Shown here piece after piece: positions 33,472 to 44,648 of a stretch of DNA of 64,000 nt. The stretch comes from Linnemannia elongata (Eukaryota > Mortierellomycota > Mortierellomycetes > Mortierellales > Mortierellaceae). The translations under genes and the position numbers were made by a program. The stretch is from the NCBI GenBank assembly GCA_036320915.1, contig JAXBDG010000001.1:1550001-1614000 (forward strand). Direction: 5' to 3'. The notes beneath the pieces are model-generated. The model was given only the letters and a program-made list of their open reading frames with translations. It was not told the DNA's origin and made no database searches. Each line of letters starts with the position of its first letter. The stretch's first letter is position 1.

Positions 33472-33612
33472 GGATGACTTCCCGCCAACAATTCTTAATC
33501 CTCATCCTCATCTCATCCTTCTCTTACCTTCTCTTCTCTACTCCCCACACTACTTTTACAAGTACCACACATCCCACACTACTTCTACAGTACAACACCC
33601 CTTTATTCCAAA

Positions 33613-34065
33613 ATGGCCATCCTCAACAAGCTCGCTCTCCTCGCTACCGTCGCCCTCGCTGCCATGGTCTCTGCTGCCCCCATCGACACCACCCCCGTCC
33701 GCCACACTACCGCCCCCAAGATCACCTCCTCCACCCCTACTGAGGCCACCGAGGTCGTCTCTGCCCAGGGCAGCGGCTACTCTGGCAAGGGCACCTGGTT
33801 CACCGACTCGACCGGCTCGTGCGGCACCTCCTTCGACACCAACGACATGATCGTCGCTATGAACGAGGCCCAGATGGGCGGTACCTCCATGTGCGGCAAA
33901 TCCGTCCGCATCACCTCTGGCGGCAAGTCCGTCACCGCTCGTGTCACCGACACCTGCCCCTCCCAGTACTGCAACTCGGGGTCCTTGGATCTTTCCCAGG
34001 CCGTCTTTTCCAAGTTGGCTCCCCTTTCTACCGGTGTCATCTCCATCACCTGGGAGTTTGCTTAA
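33613..34065 (+). CDS. Small secreted RlpA/expansin-like double-psi beta-barrel protein
   Basis: Intronless, 150 residues. A hydrophobic signal peptide occupies residues 1-22 with a likely cut after MVSA. A Thr/Pro-rich spacer is followed by a double-psi beta-barrel domain from about residue 55: GKGTWFTDSTGSCGTSF, MIVAMNEAQMGG, MCGKSVRITSGGKSVTARVT, DTCPSQYCNSGSLDLS, FSKLAPLSTGVISITWEF. Four to five cysteines probably form disulfides. The family (barwin, expansin, RlpA-like) acts at the cell wall or apoplast; no catalytic triad can be claimed here. Codon use is strongly C-ending, more biased than its neighbours, which together with the TATA box points to high expression. Confidence 0.88.
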   Translation: MAILNKLALLATVALAAMVSAAPIDTTPVRHTTAPKITSSTPTEATEVVSAQGSGYSGKGTWFTDSTGSCGTSFDTNDMIVAMNEAQMGGTSMCGKSVRITSGGKSVTARVTDTCPSQYCNSGSLDLSQAVFSKLAPLSTGVISITWEFA

Positions 34066-34511
34066 ATGCATTACCCCCCCGTTTTGTATTTTTATTCCTG
34101 TACTACTATCTATCTTCCTCCTCCTCCCACGTTCCTCTACCATTCCTTCGACTGCCGCACCATCTGATACCAGTTGCAGCCGCCCTTCTCCATTTCCTTC
34201 GCTGTGCGAGAAAATATCGTCCCCAGAAGAGGCGGTCTTCCCTTCCTTTCATAATACAAGATTACCAAAAAGCCCTAAAAACAATAATAAACAACATAGA
34301 CGAGATTCTCGAGCTGGCCTTGAGAACTTCACCATCACAATATTACAAAAAAAATCCCTTTCTTCTCATGACAATGTTTGCAATGAAAAAGTTTATATGT
34401 CTATTGAGTTCTATGAGCAAGGAAATATACATGTGTTGTAAAAAAAAGGTAGAAAAAGAGAAAAACTACAAAGATAGAGTGGGAAAGGGGCGGAGCAAAA
34501 AGGTGACATCT
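34066..34511. other. Convergent intergenic region
   Basis: Contains the 3' ends of the secreted-protein gene and of the minus-strand HMG-box gene. It is AT-rich. No further gene is seen. Confidence 0.6.
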
Positions 34512-36074
34512 CTAGAGACACTCAGTGCCCTTGTGGTTATTGCCATTGTTGTCGGAAGAGGCGACTGCCGATAGGCTCATGCTCTCCATCGCAAGGGCAG
34601 TTGCAGTGGTGGGCGACAGGAGCGACAAGGGGATCATCGAGTTCATGGGAAAGGCAGAGCATGACGCGGCAGCGGCAGAAGTGGCCATGATATCTACCGC
34701 CAAATTGAAAGCTCGAGTACCAGCCTCGGAACTACCATCACCCATCATGGTCTTGTTGCCATCCTTGCTCTCCACTTCAACCTCAATATTGTCCTGGTCA
34801 TCAAAGTTGGTGTAAGAGGCAAAGTCGATGATAGGCTCCTCAAGGCCAGGAGTGGGGTACATATACTCCGAGAACAGCATTGGACTAGGTTGTATATGGG
34901 GCTCAGTAGGGATGGCTCCAAAGGAACCCACCAAGGCTGCGGTAGGCCAATGCTGGTCCGAGCGGGGCAGACACTCAGGCTCAAAGTTCTCCATCGTATG
35001 AGGGAAAGGGAAGGTGGTGTCGTAGAAGAGAGGCTCGTCGGATTGGAATGAAAGCGATCTTGATCTTGGTCGAACAAGAGACTTGACACAGTCCGACTGG
35101 AAGAGGGCCTCCTGGTCGACTTCTGTCGAACACAACGTCATTCTGTTATCCTGGTAGTCACTATCTTCAAAGTCGTAGTCGTCACCGTATTCCTTCCCAT
35201 TCTCGTTTTCGTCTTCTCCGGAGGAGAGAGAGTCATCCGAGAAATCAAAGTCCACACAGGTGTCGCTGGACCCCTCGTGACTCTCGGACGACGAAGTAGA
35301 TGTTACTGAGCGGGTTGATGCAGATGACTTGAGGGTCTTGGTAGGACGAGACGGACGATCAGAGTGGATGCTGAAGAAAGGTGAGAAAGATAAGGCTCCC
35401 TTGGAGACAGGGGGCTTGAGGTCAAGGAAGCTGGACGATTTGGTCCGAGCGTGGGAAGCCCTCTCCCTGTAACCGCCAGGAGAGAATCGCTCAGGGCGCT
35501 GGATGTTGCGTCTGGGACGATTGGCAGGGGTAATCCTCTCCTCGGGTGTTGGAGAGGGCGAAGAGGATGCCGAGGGCGATGGAGAAGGAGTAGCCAAGGC
35601 CGAGATATCAAAAGACCGCGAGGTCTTCTTCTTAGACAAAGTGTGAATGGAACGCTTGCTATCGCTCTGCCTCACACTTCCGGCTTGGATAGGGAGGATG
35701 CTACCAGTCTCCATGGCTGCCTGAGCAGCAGCAGCCTGTTTGCGAGCACGTTTGCCGGTACCACGCTTGGCCGGGGTGAACTTATAGTCGGGGTACTTGA
35801 TTCCGTGTTCCTTTTTGGCGAGCTCGGCTAGTTTGGCATACCACTTACGTTCCTCGGGGGTCGCGTTCCTCCAACTCTCGCCTATATTGGAAGAGAGAGT
35901 GGTCGCATCCAAGCCAGGGTATTTGACTGCTTCAGCCTTGCGATATATCATGAAGGAGTTTGGAGGTCGAGGGATCTTTTCGGGCGACGCTGAGGGTGAG
36001 GATGATGAACCCTTGGAGGTTTTGGCTTGGTGTGAGGTGCTACCCTGGATGGGCTGAGCGTTGGCAGATTGCAT
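34512..36074 (-). CDS. HMG-box transcription factor (MATA_HMG-like)
   Basis: Single exon, 520 residues. The HMG box spans about residues 35-103: IPRPPNSFMIYRKAEAVKYP, SNIGESWRNATPEERKWYAK, and a KKEHGIKYPDYKFTP tail. The RPPNSFMIYR start is typical of sequence-specific fungal HMG boxes of the mating-type/Ste11 kind, which bend DNA in the minor groove. A basic stretch after the box (KRGTGKRARKQ) could be a nuclear signal. The remaining ~400 residues are disordered: Ser-rich, a strongly acidic block with FDFSDDSLSS and DDYDFEDSDYQD, then Ala/Ser-rich. Its neighbours are not those known from the Mucoromycota sex locus (triose-phosphate transporter and RNA helicase), so a sex-determining role is not supported. 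A TATA box lies about 260 bp upstream. Confidence 0.87.
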   Translation of the reverse strand: MQSANAQPIQGSTSHQAKTSKGSSSSPSASPEKIPRPPNSFMIYRKAEAVKYPGLDATTLSSNIGESWRNATPEERKWYAKLAELAKKEHGIKYPDYKFTPAKRGTGKRARKQAAAAQAAMETGSILPIQAGSVRQSDSKRSIHTLSKKKTSRSFDISALATPSPSPSASSSPSPTPEERITPANRPRRNIQRPERFSPGGYRERASHARTKSSSFLDLKPPVSKGALSFSPFFSIHSDRPSRPTKTLKSSASTRSVTSTSSSESHEGSSDTCVDFDFSDDSLSSGEDENENGKEYGDDYDFEDSDYQDNRMTLCSTEVDQEALFQSDCVKSLVRPRSRSLSFQSDEPLFYDTTFPFPHTMENFEPECLPRSDQHWPTAALVGSFGAIPTEPHIQPSPMLFSEYMYPTPGLEEPIIDFASYTNFDDQDNIEVEVESKDGNKTMMGDGSSEAGTRAFNLAVDIMATSAAAASCSAFPMNSMIPLSLLSPTTATALAMESMSLSAVASSDNNGNNHKGTECL

Positions 36075-36334
36075 CTTGATAGCGAGGTGGGTGCAGATTA
36101 GGTGTCTGAGTATGAATGTTAATGTGGGGGGATGCTGTGTAAATGTGTGTAAGGTTAATTTGGAGGGAAAATGAAAGAAGTTTGCTGTGAATGTTGTGAA
36201 TGTTGTGGAAAAAAACTGCGAGCTTGTATGCGTTTGATATGCAGAGATGGAGCTGAAGGTGTGAAGTGGTTGTGGAGATAAGAAGTGCGAAGAGGATAAT
36301 GACGAGGCCTAAAAGAAATGACAGATTGTCCAAC

Positions 36335-36343
36335 CTTTTTATA
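36335..36343 (-). promoter_or_regulatory. TATA box of the HMG-box gene
   Basis: TATAAAAAG on the minus strand about 260 bp upstream of the HMG-box start codon. Confidence 0.5.
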
Positions 36344-37136
36344 CATATCCACGAGAAGGCTAATAAGGATTGACAATTTTAATAGAAGGTGGATGTGAAC
36401 ATGCTCTATGAGCCTTTCATGTTCTTTTTGAACACCCTGTATTCATTTTCATCAAGAATGTGCGTAGGGAATGAGTGAGTGAAGTGAGAGGATCGATTGA
36501 GTGAGTAGGAGGCGAAGGTTGGTTCATTTGTTTTTTTTCTGTCCCATGGGTGTGTTTGTTTTATTTTGTTGTTTTGATGCTGGTCAAAAATGCATCCTCC
36601 GCCCGAAATTGAGGGGCTGAATGTGGAATAATGACTATTGTGTGCAACTGTGGGCCAAGGCAAATATCCAGTTGAGTAATGTTCTACTTTTTCTTTCCCC
36701 ACACTCTCGCTCCTGGTATTCAGCAACGGTCGAAGAGAACATGGACAAAAAAACCAGACAGCAAAGGTTAATTCTTTTTAATAGCAATGCATCACAAAGT
36801 CGACCTTCGCTTGCTCAATCGTGTTCTTCAGCTCGCCATTCTATTCAGTCTTCAACATGGGTCAATTCTATTTTTTTTTCTCGTCCGCCTTATGTGAAAA
36901 GTTTTCTTTACACAGCAAAGGGGGCGAAGCCCTAAGCCATAATTGATCCCTTTCTTTGCGCACTGAAAAAGGAACATTTTGTTCCTTCATTCCTTCGTTG
37001 CCAACCTACAAGCGGGGATTTTCACCCAATCGCCGTCGGACAAGAAAAGTCTTTGATCGCCTAAATGGGCCACTTTTCCCCTTCTGCCTTCTTCTTTGTC
37101 AGGTTAGTTCCTTTCTCACTCTCTTTCGCTTTCTCT

Positions 37137-37140
<4 letters not shown>

Positions 37141-37188
<48 letters not shown>
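37141..37188. repeat. (CT)n microsatellite
   Basis: About 24 perfect CT dinucleotides in intergenic DNA. Confidence 0.9.
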
Positions 37189-37190
<2 letters not shown>

Positions 37191-38236
37191 ACCATCGAAA
37201 AAAACAAGAACAATTGTCCAGAATAACAGGCAGCAGATCAGAAAATAGCATCGAGAAACTCTACCCTACCGTCCCTCCACGAGAGGGAACCATCACGACC
37301 ATTTCAACCACTAACCGAAAGAAAGGGGTAAAAAAAGGCACACGGAGAGCAATTACAATTGGTCGGGACTTGAAATCGATATGCAGCTTAGCCACTCCTT
37401 CCCCTCTTCGCGCAGTCTAGTCGTCTTCCCTCCAACACTCTTTACCTTCAAACTTCCAACACCTCTTACATCTGGCATGAAAGGATAGTTCCCTCGCTTC
37501 TTTGGTTTCATTTTGCGTTGTATATGTCGCGCTAATGTGTGCGTCCTTTCGGTGTAGACAAGCAATCATCCCAAACCAAAACTTTTAAGTTCTTTTGGTC
37601 ATAATCATGAAGCAAGAAACAAACCCTTTTATTATTTTCCCAGGGCGAAGGTCCTGCATTTCGTCGTGGTAAAACGCCAGCCGAATGGTGGAGAATCATC
37701 AGGAGGACTTGAAGACGGGGTAATAGACGCCCGAGAAAGGAGTCCTCTCAAGAGGCTTGCACCATCTATACTCGGGAGTCCGCCATTAAGGCCTACCCAT
37801 CGTTTCCGTAATAACCTCTTTGCTATTCAAATCAAGGTAAGGACCAATGGTGCACAAACCCCATGACTCTACGGGAAACAACAAGCAAACAAACTCGAAG
37901 ACAAAAAAACAAAAAAAATCATGGGCAATATCAAAAATAGCCTCATTCTTGTGCAGGCCCCTGTCATAGACCTATTCTTGCAAGTCATGCTCTTATCCCA
38001 ACGTTCTGAATGAACAATAAAACGTGTCCATCATGAAACACTGTTATCCGAGCGTTGTTAGTGTGAAGGAGGGAGGCAGGAAAGACAACTTGGGGGAAGA
38101 GGAGAACGAGAATGGGAATAGGAGGAAGAGGAGGAGCGGAAGTAACAATTGCTATTGTCAAGCAAAGCTGGATCGGATAGTGTAAGGTTAAGGGTGAAGA
38201 AGTGGTGGTGACCCGTGGCATGGCAATCCATCAAAG

Positions 38237-38246
38237 CTTTTATATA
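38237..38246 (-). promoter_or_regulatory. Orphan TATA-like element
   Basis: TATATAAAAG on the minus strand with no recognised gene downstream for about 1.9 kb. It could drive an unannotated transcript or be chance in AT-rich DNA. Confidence 0.3.
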
Positions 38247-38997
38247 CCATTTTCGGGTATCAAAGGATTTCGAGGAATCAAGGACCTAAACCGGGACCTG
38301 ATAGAAAATGCCTCAATCTCGCTCCACACAAGTCCGTAACTAGCTGCACATCACCCATCTGACATCCGTGCCGCCTCTGGATCCTCTCAATACAACACTA
38401 ACCTTTGACATAGCCGCTTTCACGCCTACATCGGTTCTCTAGCTCAAATGCTCTCATTGACATGCAAGGATCAAACTATCAAAAATATAAACCTATATAC
38501 CCAGTGCTCAATAGAAACGACAACAGAATGTAGACACACTTCTGGTTGTTTGTCAACTCTCGATGTTGTTGTTGTTATTTTACACTTTTTCTTTGCTTCC
38601 CAAAAGCGGAAAACACATTTTTAGTTGAAAATGAGGGATGCATACAATTATTATTTCAATGTTCAATTCTCTGGTATGATTCTTTTCATTCATTCGCATT
38701 GGGTGCATTGACATCCATCCTCTACTAGTTCCTTGCTCGCACGCATTCATGGTCCTTAGGCATGGACGTCACAAGACCAAAATGAAGAGGCGACCCTAAA
38801 TTATTCAATGGACCCCACGTCCATTAATACATTTATTTATCTTTCTTTTCGGTTGTGATATCTTACAAACAAATATCCTTTCTCGTTCACATCCAAGAAA
38901 AGTTTTAAGGTGGAGAGAGCCAGTCAATCGTCGCGATGGGGATATAAAAAAACACGGTGAGTGCAGGAACTAAAAATCAAACAAAAAAGAACACAAC

Positions 38998-41579
38998 TTA
39001 TGCAGACGAAAGCTGCTCCAACTGAACCTCCAAGAGACGGATCTTAACATCCTTCTGAGCAATCTGGTTCTTGAGGTCATCGTTCTCCTGGCGCAACTTG
39101 TGGTATGCCTCCTGGTAATCTTTGTCGCTCTTGAGGGGAGCAACAATGTCCTCGGCAGCCTGGGCGGCAACACTGGCAACAAACTCCTTCTTGACCGAGG
39201 CAGTGAAACCCTTCTCAAGCGAGACCAACTTAGGGTCGGCAGTCTCGCCTCCGAACCAAGCATCAGCAGTCAATGAGGGTTCATCACCAATGCAGTCAGG
39301 GAACAAGTCGCTCTGGAACGAGTCCGACTATTACGCATGAGGCAAATTTAAAAAAACGCAAGTTAGTAAGTATCATATTGAACATCAAAACAAGACAATT
39401 AGACAAAACAGTGGAAATGAAACAAAATGATACCTTGCGAGGAACGGTGAAAGAGATGGGCTCGACAATGCCATTGGAGACCTTGTAAGCTCTGGCAATC
39501 TCGCAGTCGTTAACGTTCAAGCCGCGCTTGGGCATGAAGCCAAGACCACGCTGGGGAACGTTCGAGCTGTATTCGGACAACAAGAACATCTCGTCGTTCT
39601 CGTACTCGTAGTAGCGAATGTTACCATCACTATAGGATTAGAATACAGCACGTCTCTGTGTTATTACATGTTCACGAAGAAATGTCCCTTGATGAAAGAA
39701 CAAAAAACAATCAACAGACAAACGTACCCCTTTCCGGCCAAGTAGAGCATGTTGCTGTCACCATCGTAGAAGGGCATGATGACTCCCGAGGAGGTATCCA
39801 AGTTGTTGGTCTTGAGGGGGGTGGCGAGGTTGGCAGTGTCCCAGACGTAGACCTGGCGATCAGACATCTTGGAGAATCCAGTGGTGGCAATGCGGTCAGA
39901 GTTGCCCATCCAGACAACACGGGATCCCTTAACTCCAGCATGTCCATCAGCAACCTATTGGCATGTCACATCAACGTGAACACACTGGTCAGCGCTGAGA
40001 AACAAGTTTTTTTTTTCACAAATAGCCGATTAAAAGACAAGCTCTTGTCCTTTTCTAATGGCAGTTTTCTCACCTGGACGACCTTGTTGCTTCTGACGTC
40101 AAAGACGCGCAACTTCTTGTCACGGCAGGTGGTGGCAACCAAGGTACCGTTGTAGTTCCAGGTGACGCCCTGAACGACCTCCATGTGCCCAGTAATCTCC
40201 TGCCTCTCGACTCCCTTCTCAACATCCCAGAGCTTCATGGTCAAATCAGCAGAGGCAGACAAGAGGACGTTCTCGGCAACGGGGTTAAAAAGAACCTGTC
40301 CGACCTTACGACCGTGAGAGTTGAGGCGGACAACGGGCTCAATGTCAACCTCACCAATCTCATCAGGAATAGAGTAGATGAAGACCTTGCTGTCCTCTGC
40401 TCCTGAGGCAATCAAGTTGTCATTGAAGGGTGAAAAGTCTGTGTCGAGAACAGCAGCCGAGTGACCACGGTAAAGGGGAAGAGCATCCGAGATCTTGCCT
40501 ATCAGTTTTTTTATGAAATTGTCAAGGAGAAGTGTTAGAGCAATGCAAAGATTGTTTACACCTACAAAAGAGGGCCAAACCTTCTAGTCATCTACTCCTT
40601 GAAGGCACACACTCCCATGCTGTTGTCCGTTACTGGGCAGTTTTGTGTCGTCTGGCTTTCCAGGGCAATCCGGTAAAGTCAAAGCCGCAGTGTAAGACAA
40701 CTGTGAGAGCAGTCCCTTTTTATACTCCTTTTTGGATGCAGATCCAACTCGACTGGCACATTGTCGGGCTGTGTCGTCAAGAAAAGGGGGTGGACAATAC
40801 AGCACGCTGGTTCTCTCACGTTCCTGAAATATCACAACAGCACACTCATGCCGATTGGAAAGTCACGAAAAGTACAACTCACCAGTCATGGACAGGGGGA
40901 TGACAGCAAAAGCTCCTCCACCGCTCGAGTTCCAGTTCAACGAGAAGAATTTCTATATTGTTTTGTTTTTGTACGTTTGTCAAGAATCCGTCCAGGGCAT
41001 GTTAGAACTAACTAGCTATCACAAAGCAACTCATTACATTCATAGACAAAACTGGTTTTGGCTGTCGGAGGCATATAGGCTTTTACAATCGCATAGCTCA
41101 ACGGCCAAGAGAACACTAAAGATTGAATGGATAGGACTAGCAACGACCACTTACAGGGTTGACCTTGACCAGGTTGGTATCCCAGGCATTGCCAGAGACC
41201 TTGACGTTGTCGTAACTGAGCTCACGCCTGGCAGCAGTACCATAGACGTGTCTATTGTAAACGATAATGGGAATGAAAAACAGAACGAAAGCAAAGAGTT
41301 GTCCAGGTGGCAAAAAGTTGTTTGCAGATTAGAAAACAGTTGTCTGGTGAAAGGCGGGTTCATTCCTGAGGTAACGGGTTGCTTCCATGTCTTCTGTTTG
41401 GTGTTTGCAACTTTGTGTTTTTCCCGCGTTCTCCGGCTATTTGTGCACACGACACTATTTGGTTGAATGATGCCTGGGCGGGTAGCAGAAAATAGCCTTC
41501 CTTGGGTCCTGTCAATTTAAATCGTGCGTCTTCTTTTTTTTTCGTACCTGTACTTGGAAGCACGAACGAAACGAGACAT
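38998..41579 (-). CDS. CRN1: Coronin, actin-binding WD-repeat protein
   Basis: Binds F-actin and regulates Arp2/3 and cofilin at cortical patches. Seven exons (minus strand): 41548-41579, 41155-41251, 40883-40952, 40074-40498, 39728-39954, 39434-39629, 38998-39327; about 458 residues. The start MSRFVRASKYRHVYGTAARR is the coronin hallmark and fixes the ATG. Seven-bladed beta-propeller signatures follow: VKVNPKFFSLNW, DALPLYRGHSAAVLDTDFSP, SADLTMKLWDVE, GHMEVVQGVTWN, DKKLRVFDVR, DRQVYVWDTANL, GDSNMLYLAGKGDGNIRYYE, and PQRGLGFMPKRGLNV of the C-terminal extension. The C-terminus is a short coiled coil (LRQENDDLKNQIAQKDVKI) for oligomerisation. The long unique region of yeast Crn1 is absent, as in short type-I coronins. 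Confidence 0.95.
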
Positions 41580-41627
41580 CTATAATGATGAACAGACGAA
41601 GACGCGTCGGAAAGAAAGCAAGCAAGG

Positions 41628-42475
41628 TTAGTATTCTTTGATATCGTTATGGCTTCGAACCGCCTCACAGCGTTTTCGTTCTTCCTGTAGGAAAAAGTAT
41701 GATGCATGGTCCTGAACTTCGACATGGGCTGCTGATGAGGAAACATCTCTCCACTCATGCAATCCCTGTCTAATCATCAAATACACTCCGGCTGAAGCTA
41801 TCGCGCTACCAAGGACATTGTCCTTGTATAGATGAAGGCACACGATGATGAACTGTAACCATGAGGAACAGCCGCGAGGATTCAGGAGTAAGGAAGTCAG
41901 CATATTAGGACGAAGACCCAAGAGCAGAGAAAGAAGGGGTAGACACGTACGTTGAAGATATATCAAGGGGAGGGAGGGAGGAAGAAGAGAGTCGGGTGGA
42001 GTGAAGGGGTAGACTGCAGAAAGTAAGGCAGGAAGGTGAAGGGAGGGGAAGACGATGGAGAAGAAGAAAAAGAAAAAAAAAGAGAAAGAAGAGATGAGGA
42101 GGACGATAAAAAAGGCTGGGCGAGATTGGAGAAGGGCAGTCAAGTCCGGCGAGTGGAGTGGAGGTCGCATTGGCAGCAGCCAAAAGGATTTCAGAGACAT
42201 ACTCTACCCAGAGTTTCATTGGATGGGCTGGCAACTGTTTTTCGATGAGGTCAGAACACACAAACACTATTTTTTTTTGGGTTGTGGGTCCTAAACGGTG
42301 GGCAATGTACTGAAAGAGGCTATGGGTTAGTATGGGATATGGAAGGCACTTGAAACTGCCATTGATATCTTCATACCTTTTTTCATACATCGGGTGGACG
42401 GTCCTGTTGAAGCGGCCGGTAAGCAGCAGCAACATCTACATTCTTGTTCGTCTTGGAAGCAGCCCAGTTCCTCAT
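41628..42475 (-). CDS. Tentative small membrane protein upstream of coronin
   Basis: Three phase-0 exons can be joined: 42389-42475, 42208-42309, 41628-41852, giving about 137 residues. The first intron has a good ACTAAC branch site and CTTTCAG acceptor. The product starts MRNWAASKTNKNVDVAAAYR. Later it has a hydrophobic stretch (about residues 64-90, including FIIVCLHLYKDNVLGSAIAS) that could be one membrane helix, followed by a charged soluble tail ending NDIKEY. I do not recognise a family. The stop codon is only 48 bp before the coronin ATG on the same strand, which is unusually tight. The frame could instead be chance coding within the coronin leader. Confidence 0.35.
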
Positions 42476-43078
42476 GATTGACTGTAAAGTAGTAAGCGCG
42501 CATCTTCCTCACTTGCCTGATCTGGCCCTATATCTGTTCCAGTCTGTACTCCCTTTCTCACCGTGGCAGATCCAACAATTGACTCCACAGCACGCCAGAC
42601 AAATTAGCTAGGCACATCCGCAACATTCGTCCTCCATTACCAGATCCATGACGAGATGAAACACAAGATAGATACTGTAGTGGCAATATTGCTGGACCCA
42701 ATTATACATGCTCATCCGTGCCCATGAACAATTGTTCAATTGCATTGATCCAGGAAAAGACAAGACAAGAATAGATAGGGCTATGGGCTATGATACATGA
42801 TTTATTTATCTCTCTGAGCAAGCAAATTGAATGAATCAAATGCTCGCTCATTTTTTTTGTTTTTGGGACTGTGGGGGTAGGTTCCAATTAGGGTGCGCGG
42901 TTTGCACAATAGAGTAAAGAAGATAAAGCGATCGATTGTGCGGTGCTAATTATGGTACATGGGTCTTTTGAAGGGAACGAGAAATGAATGCGAGGAAGGA
43001 AGGAAAGGAGCAGGAGCAAATAAATAGAAGCAAAACAAAAAATTGAGTCGGGGTAAAGGGACAAGGAATGGGCGCCCC
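42476..43078. other. Intergenic
   Basis: AT-rich; no coding sequence or structured RNA recognised. Confidence 0.5.
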
Positions 43079-43834
43079 TCAATCAAAATCGATCAGCTCC
43101 CGGCTCCTCTCGTTCATAATCTCGGTAAGACTCAGCACACTAGCCAGAAGAAGGATATGGAGACCCGTCTTGTCAAGTACATGGGCAGTGGCGGCCGCAA
43201 AGATAATCAGCTTGTCAGAGGCACCAGTATGGCTGCTCTGGAGCTTGGCGACCTTGGTCGCTGGTCCAAGGCTGGCCGAGTGGCACAGGAGAACATCCGA
43301 ACCAGGAGGAGCCATGATACCCTGACCATTACCGGCAGTCCACTGGTAGATCTGGCCCTCAAACTCAAAGGCCCAGCAGGTGTTACCGTTGCCCGAAGAC
43401 GAAATGTCGGTCAGGAACCGATCAGGACGGTCGTACTCGAAGTCGGACGAGTAAGGGGCGTTAACCCGCTTGTACTGGAGGGCATTCTTCTCAACGGCCT
43501 TCTTGAAGGCAACCATGTCGCGGAACTGGACGTTGATGTCCTTGGAGTCTGTGGTGAGGTATAGGTCAAGGAGGTGCTCGCCCTTAGACTTGATCTTGCA
43601 GACCTGGTTGCTTTTGTAGTCCTTGACGGTCATGTTGCGGCTGCTGGAGTCTGATTTGTTCTGGAAGGTGTAGCAGTCCTTCTTGTTGTCGGTGGTGCAC
43701 TTGATCTTGGGCGAGAGAAGACCTCCGGCGGTGAGGGTGAAGGTGACGGTTGGGTGGAAGGAGGGGCTGAAGGGAGCAGGATCGGAACGGCTGTTCATGC
43801 TGAGCATGGCTGGCGCTGGACGTGTGAGAGGCAT
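43079..43834 (-). CDS. Unrecognised 251-residue protein with hydrophobic C-terminal helix
   Basis: Single exon, 251 residues. The composition is that of a genuine protein with strong codon bias. The middle looks like an all-beta domain: PTVTFTLTAGGLLSPKIKC, DCYTFQNKSDSSSRNMTVKD, LLDLYLTTDSKDINVQFRDM, NTCWAFEFEGQIYQWTAG. The last gives the repeated aromatic strands seen in tubby-like or scramblase-like barrels, a loose resemblance only. Near the C-terminus KLIIFAAATAHVLDKTGLHILLLASVLSL is hydrophobic (quoted in part: KLIIFAAATAHVL) and could anchor the protein in a membrane. No signal peptide is present. Function unknown. Confidence 0.7.
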   Translation of the reverse strand: MPLTRPAPAMLSMNSRSDPAPFSPSFHPTVTFTLTAGGLLSPKIKCTTDNKKDCYTFQNKSDSSSRNMTVKDYKSNQVCKIKSKGEHLLDLYLTTDSKDINVQFRDMVAFKKAVEKNALQYKRVNAPYSSDFEYDRPDRFLTDISSSGNGNTCWAFEFEGQIYQWTAGNGQGIMAPPGSDVLLCHSASLGPATKVAKLQSSHTGASDKLIIFAAATAHVLDKTGLHILLLASVLSLTEIMNERSRELIDFD

Positions 43835-44615
43835 TATGTGCTGTTTGTTGTTTGTTTTGAAGGAGTGTGTATGAGGTATGAGATATGAGATATGAGGGAG
43901 TAGGGTATGTCTTGACAGACCTGTTGGAGGGAAAGAGTGGAGAGAAAGGAGAGAGACAGGTCAGAGACAGTACGCTTTGAGGCAATAAAAAATCACGAAT
44001 TAAATGTATCGTGTATCGACCTGTTGATCAACACAACTCTACTTGTCTCGATCTCGATACTCTCGTTAATACTCTCTCACGCCACGCCACGCCACGCCCA
44101 CTTTCATCATTTACATGTTGTTTTGTTGTTGTAACATATCTATCTTCATGTACCCGATTTGCACTCTTTACACACACACAACATCCACACGGATACGATC
44201 AGCAGAGATACAGTCATCACAATCACTTTATGCGAATCACTCACTTGCACCCGATTAGCACGTTTTCTATCTCACTCTCTTTTTACACTCTCACCTTTAT
44301 TCATACTCCACTCTCTCTGTGCTCTCTTTTCTTCTTCTTTTTGCCCCCTGTTGCGACATTGTCACTGAGCTGTCGCTCTTTCATAGTGTGTGGTTGTTGT
44401 TGTTGTTATTGTTGTTGTTTTCTGCTTGTCTGCTGTTTGAACTTTTATCTCCTTGGCCAATCACATTCTCGACCCAAGTTAGCATAAAATGCCGTAATCA
44501 GATGAAAAGGATGAAAGACCATGTCCCTCCTTTCCCCTTCCCCCTACCCAGGAGCCTCAACACCATTCTTTCTCTTCTCTTTGTCTCCTTGCAAACTCCA
44601 AAGTTGACAATTAAC

Positions 44616-44644
<29 letters not shown>
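44616..44644. repeat. A29 homopolymer
   Basis: Pure run of 29 A in gene-poor DNA. Confidence 0.9.

Positions 44645-44648
<4 letters not shown>

Larger units (their letters stand above)
31439..33612. other. Intergenic, 2.2 kb
   Basis: Holds an A29 run (31495-31523) with AATAAA just after it (31536-31541), a CCCAG repeat near 32277-32300, and the TATA box of the secreted-protein gene at 33464. Remaining open frames are low complexity. No RNA gene is recognised. Confidence 0.5.
36075..38997. other. Intergenic, 2.9 kb, no supported gene
   Basis: Includes the HMG-box promoter, a (CT)n microsatellite (37141-37188) and an orphan minus-strand TATA element (38237-38246). The open frames are short and low complexity. 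A 78-codon minus frame (37985-38221) starts only 15 bp from that TATA element, too close for its own ATG to be used. Confidence 0.5.

Noticed and set aside
37985..38221. 78-codon minus-strand frame next to a TATA element
   Set aside because: The ATG is only about 15 bp from the TATA box, so it would lie upstream of the transcription start; the product is low complexity.
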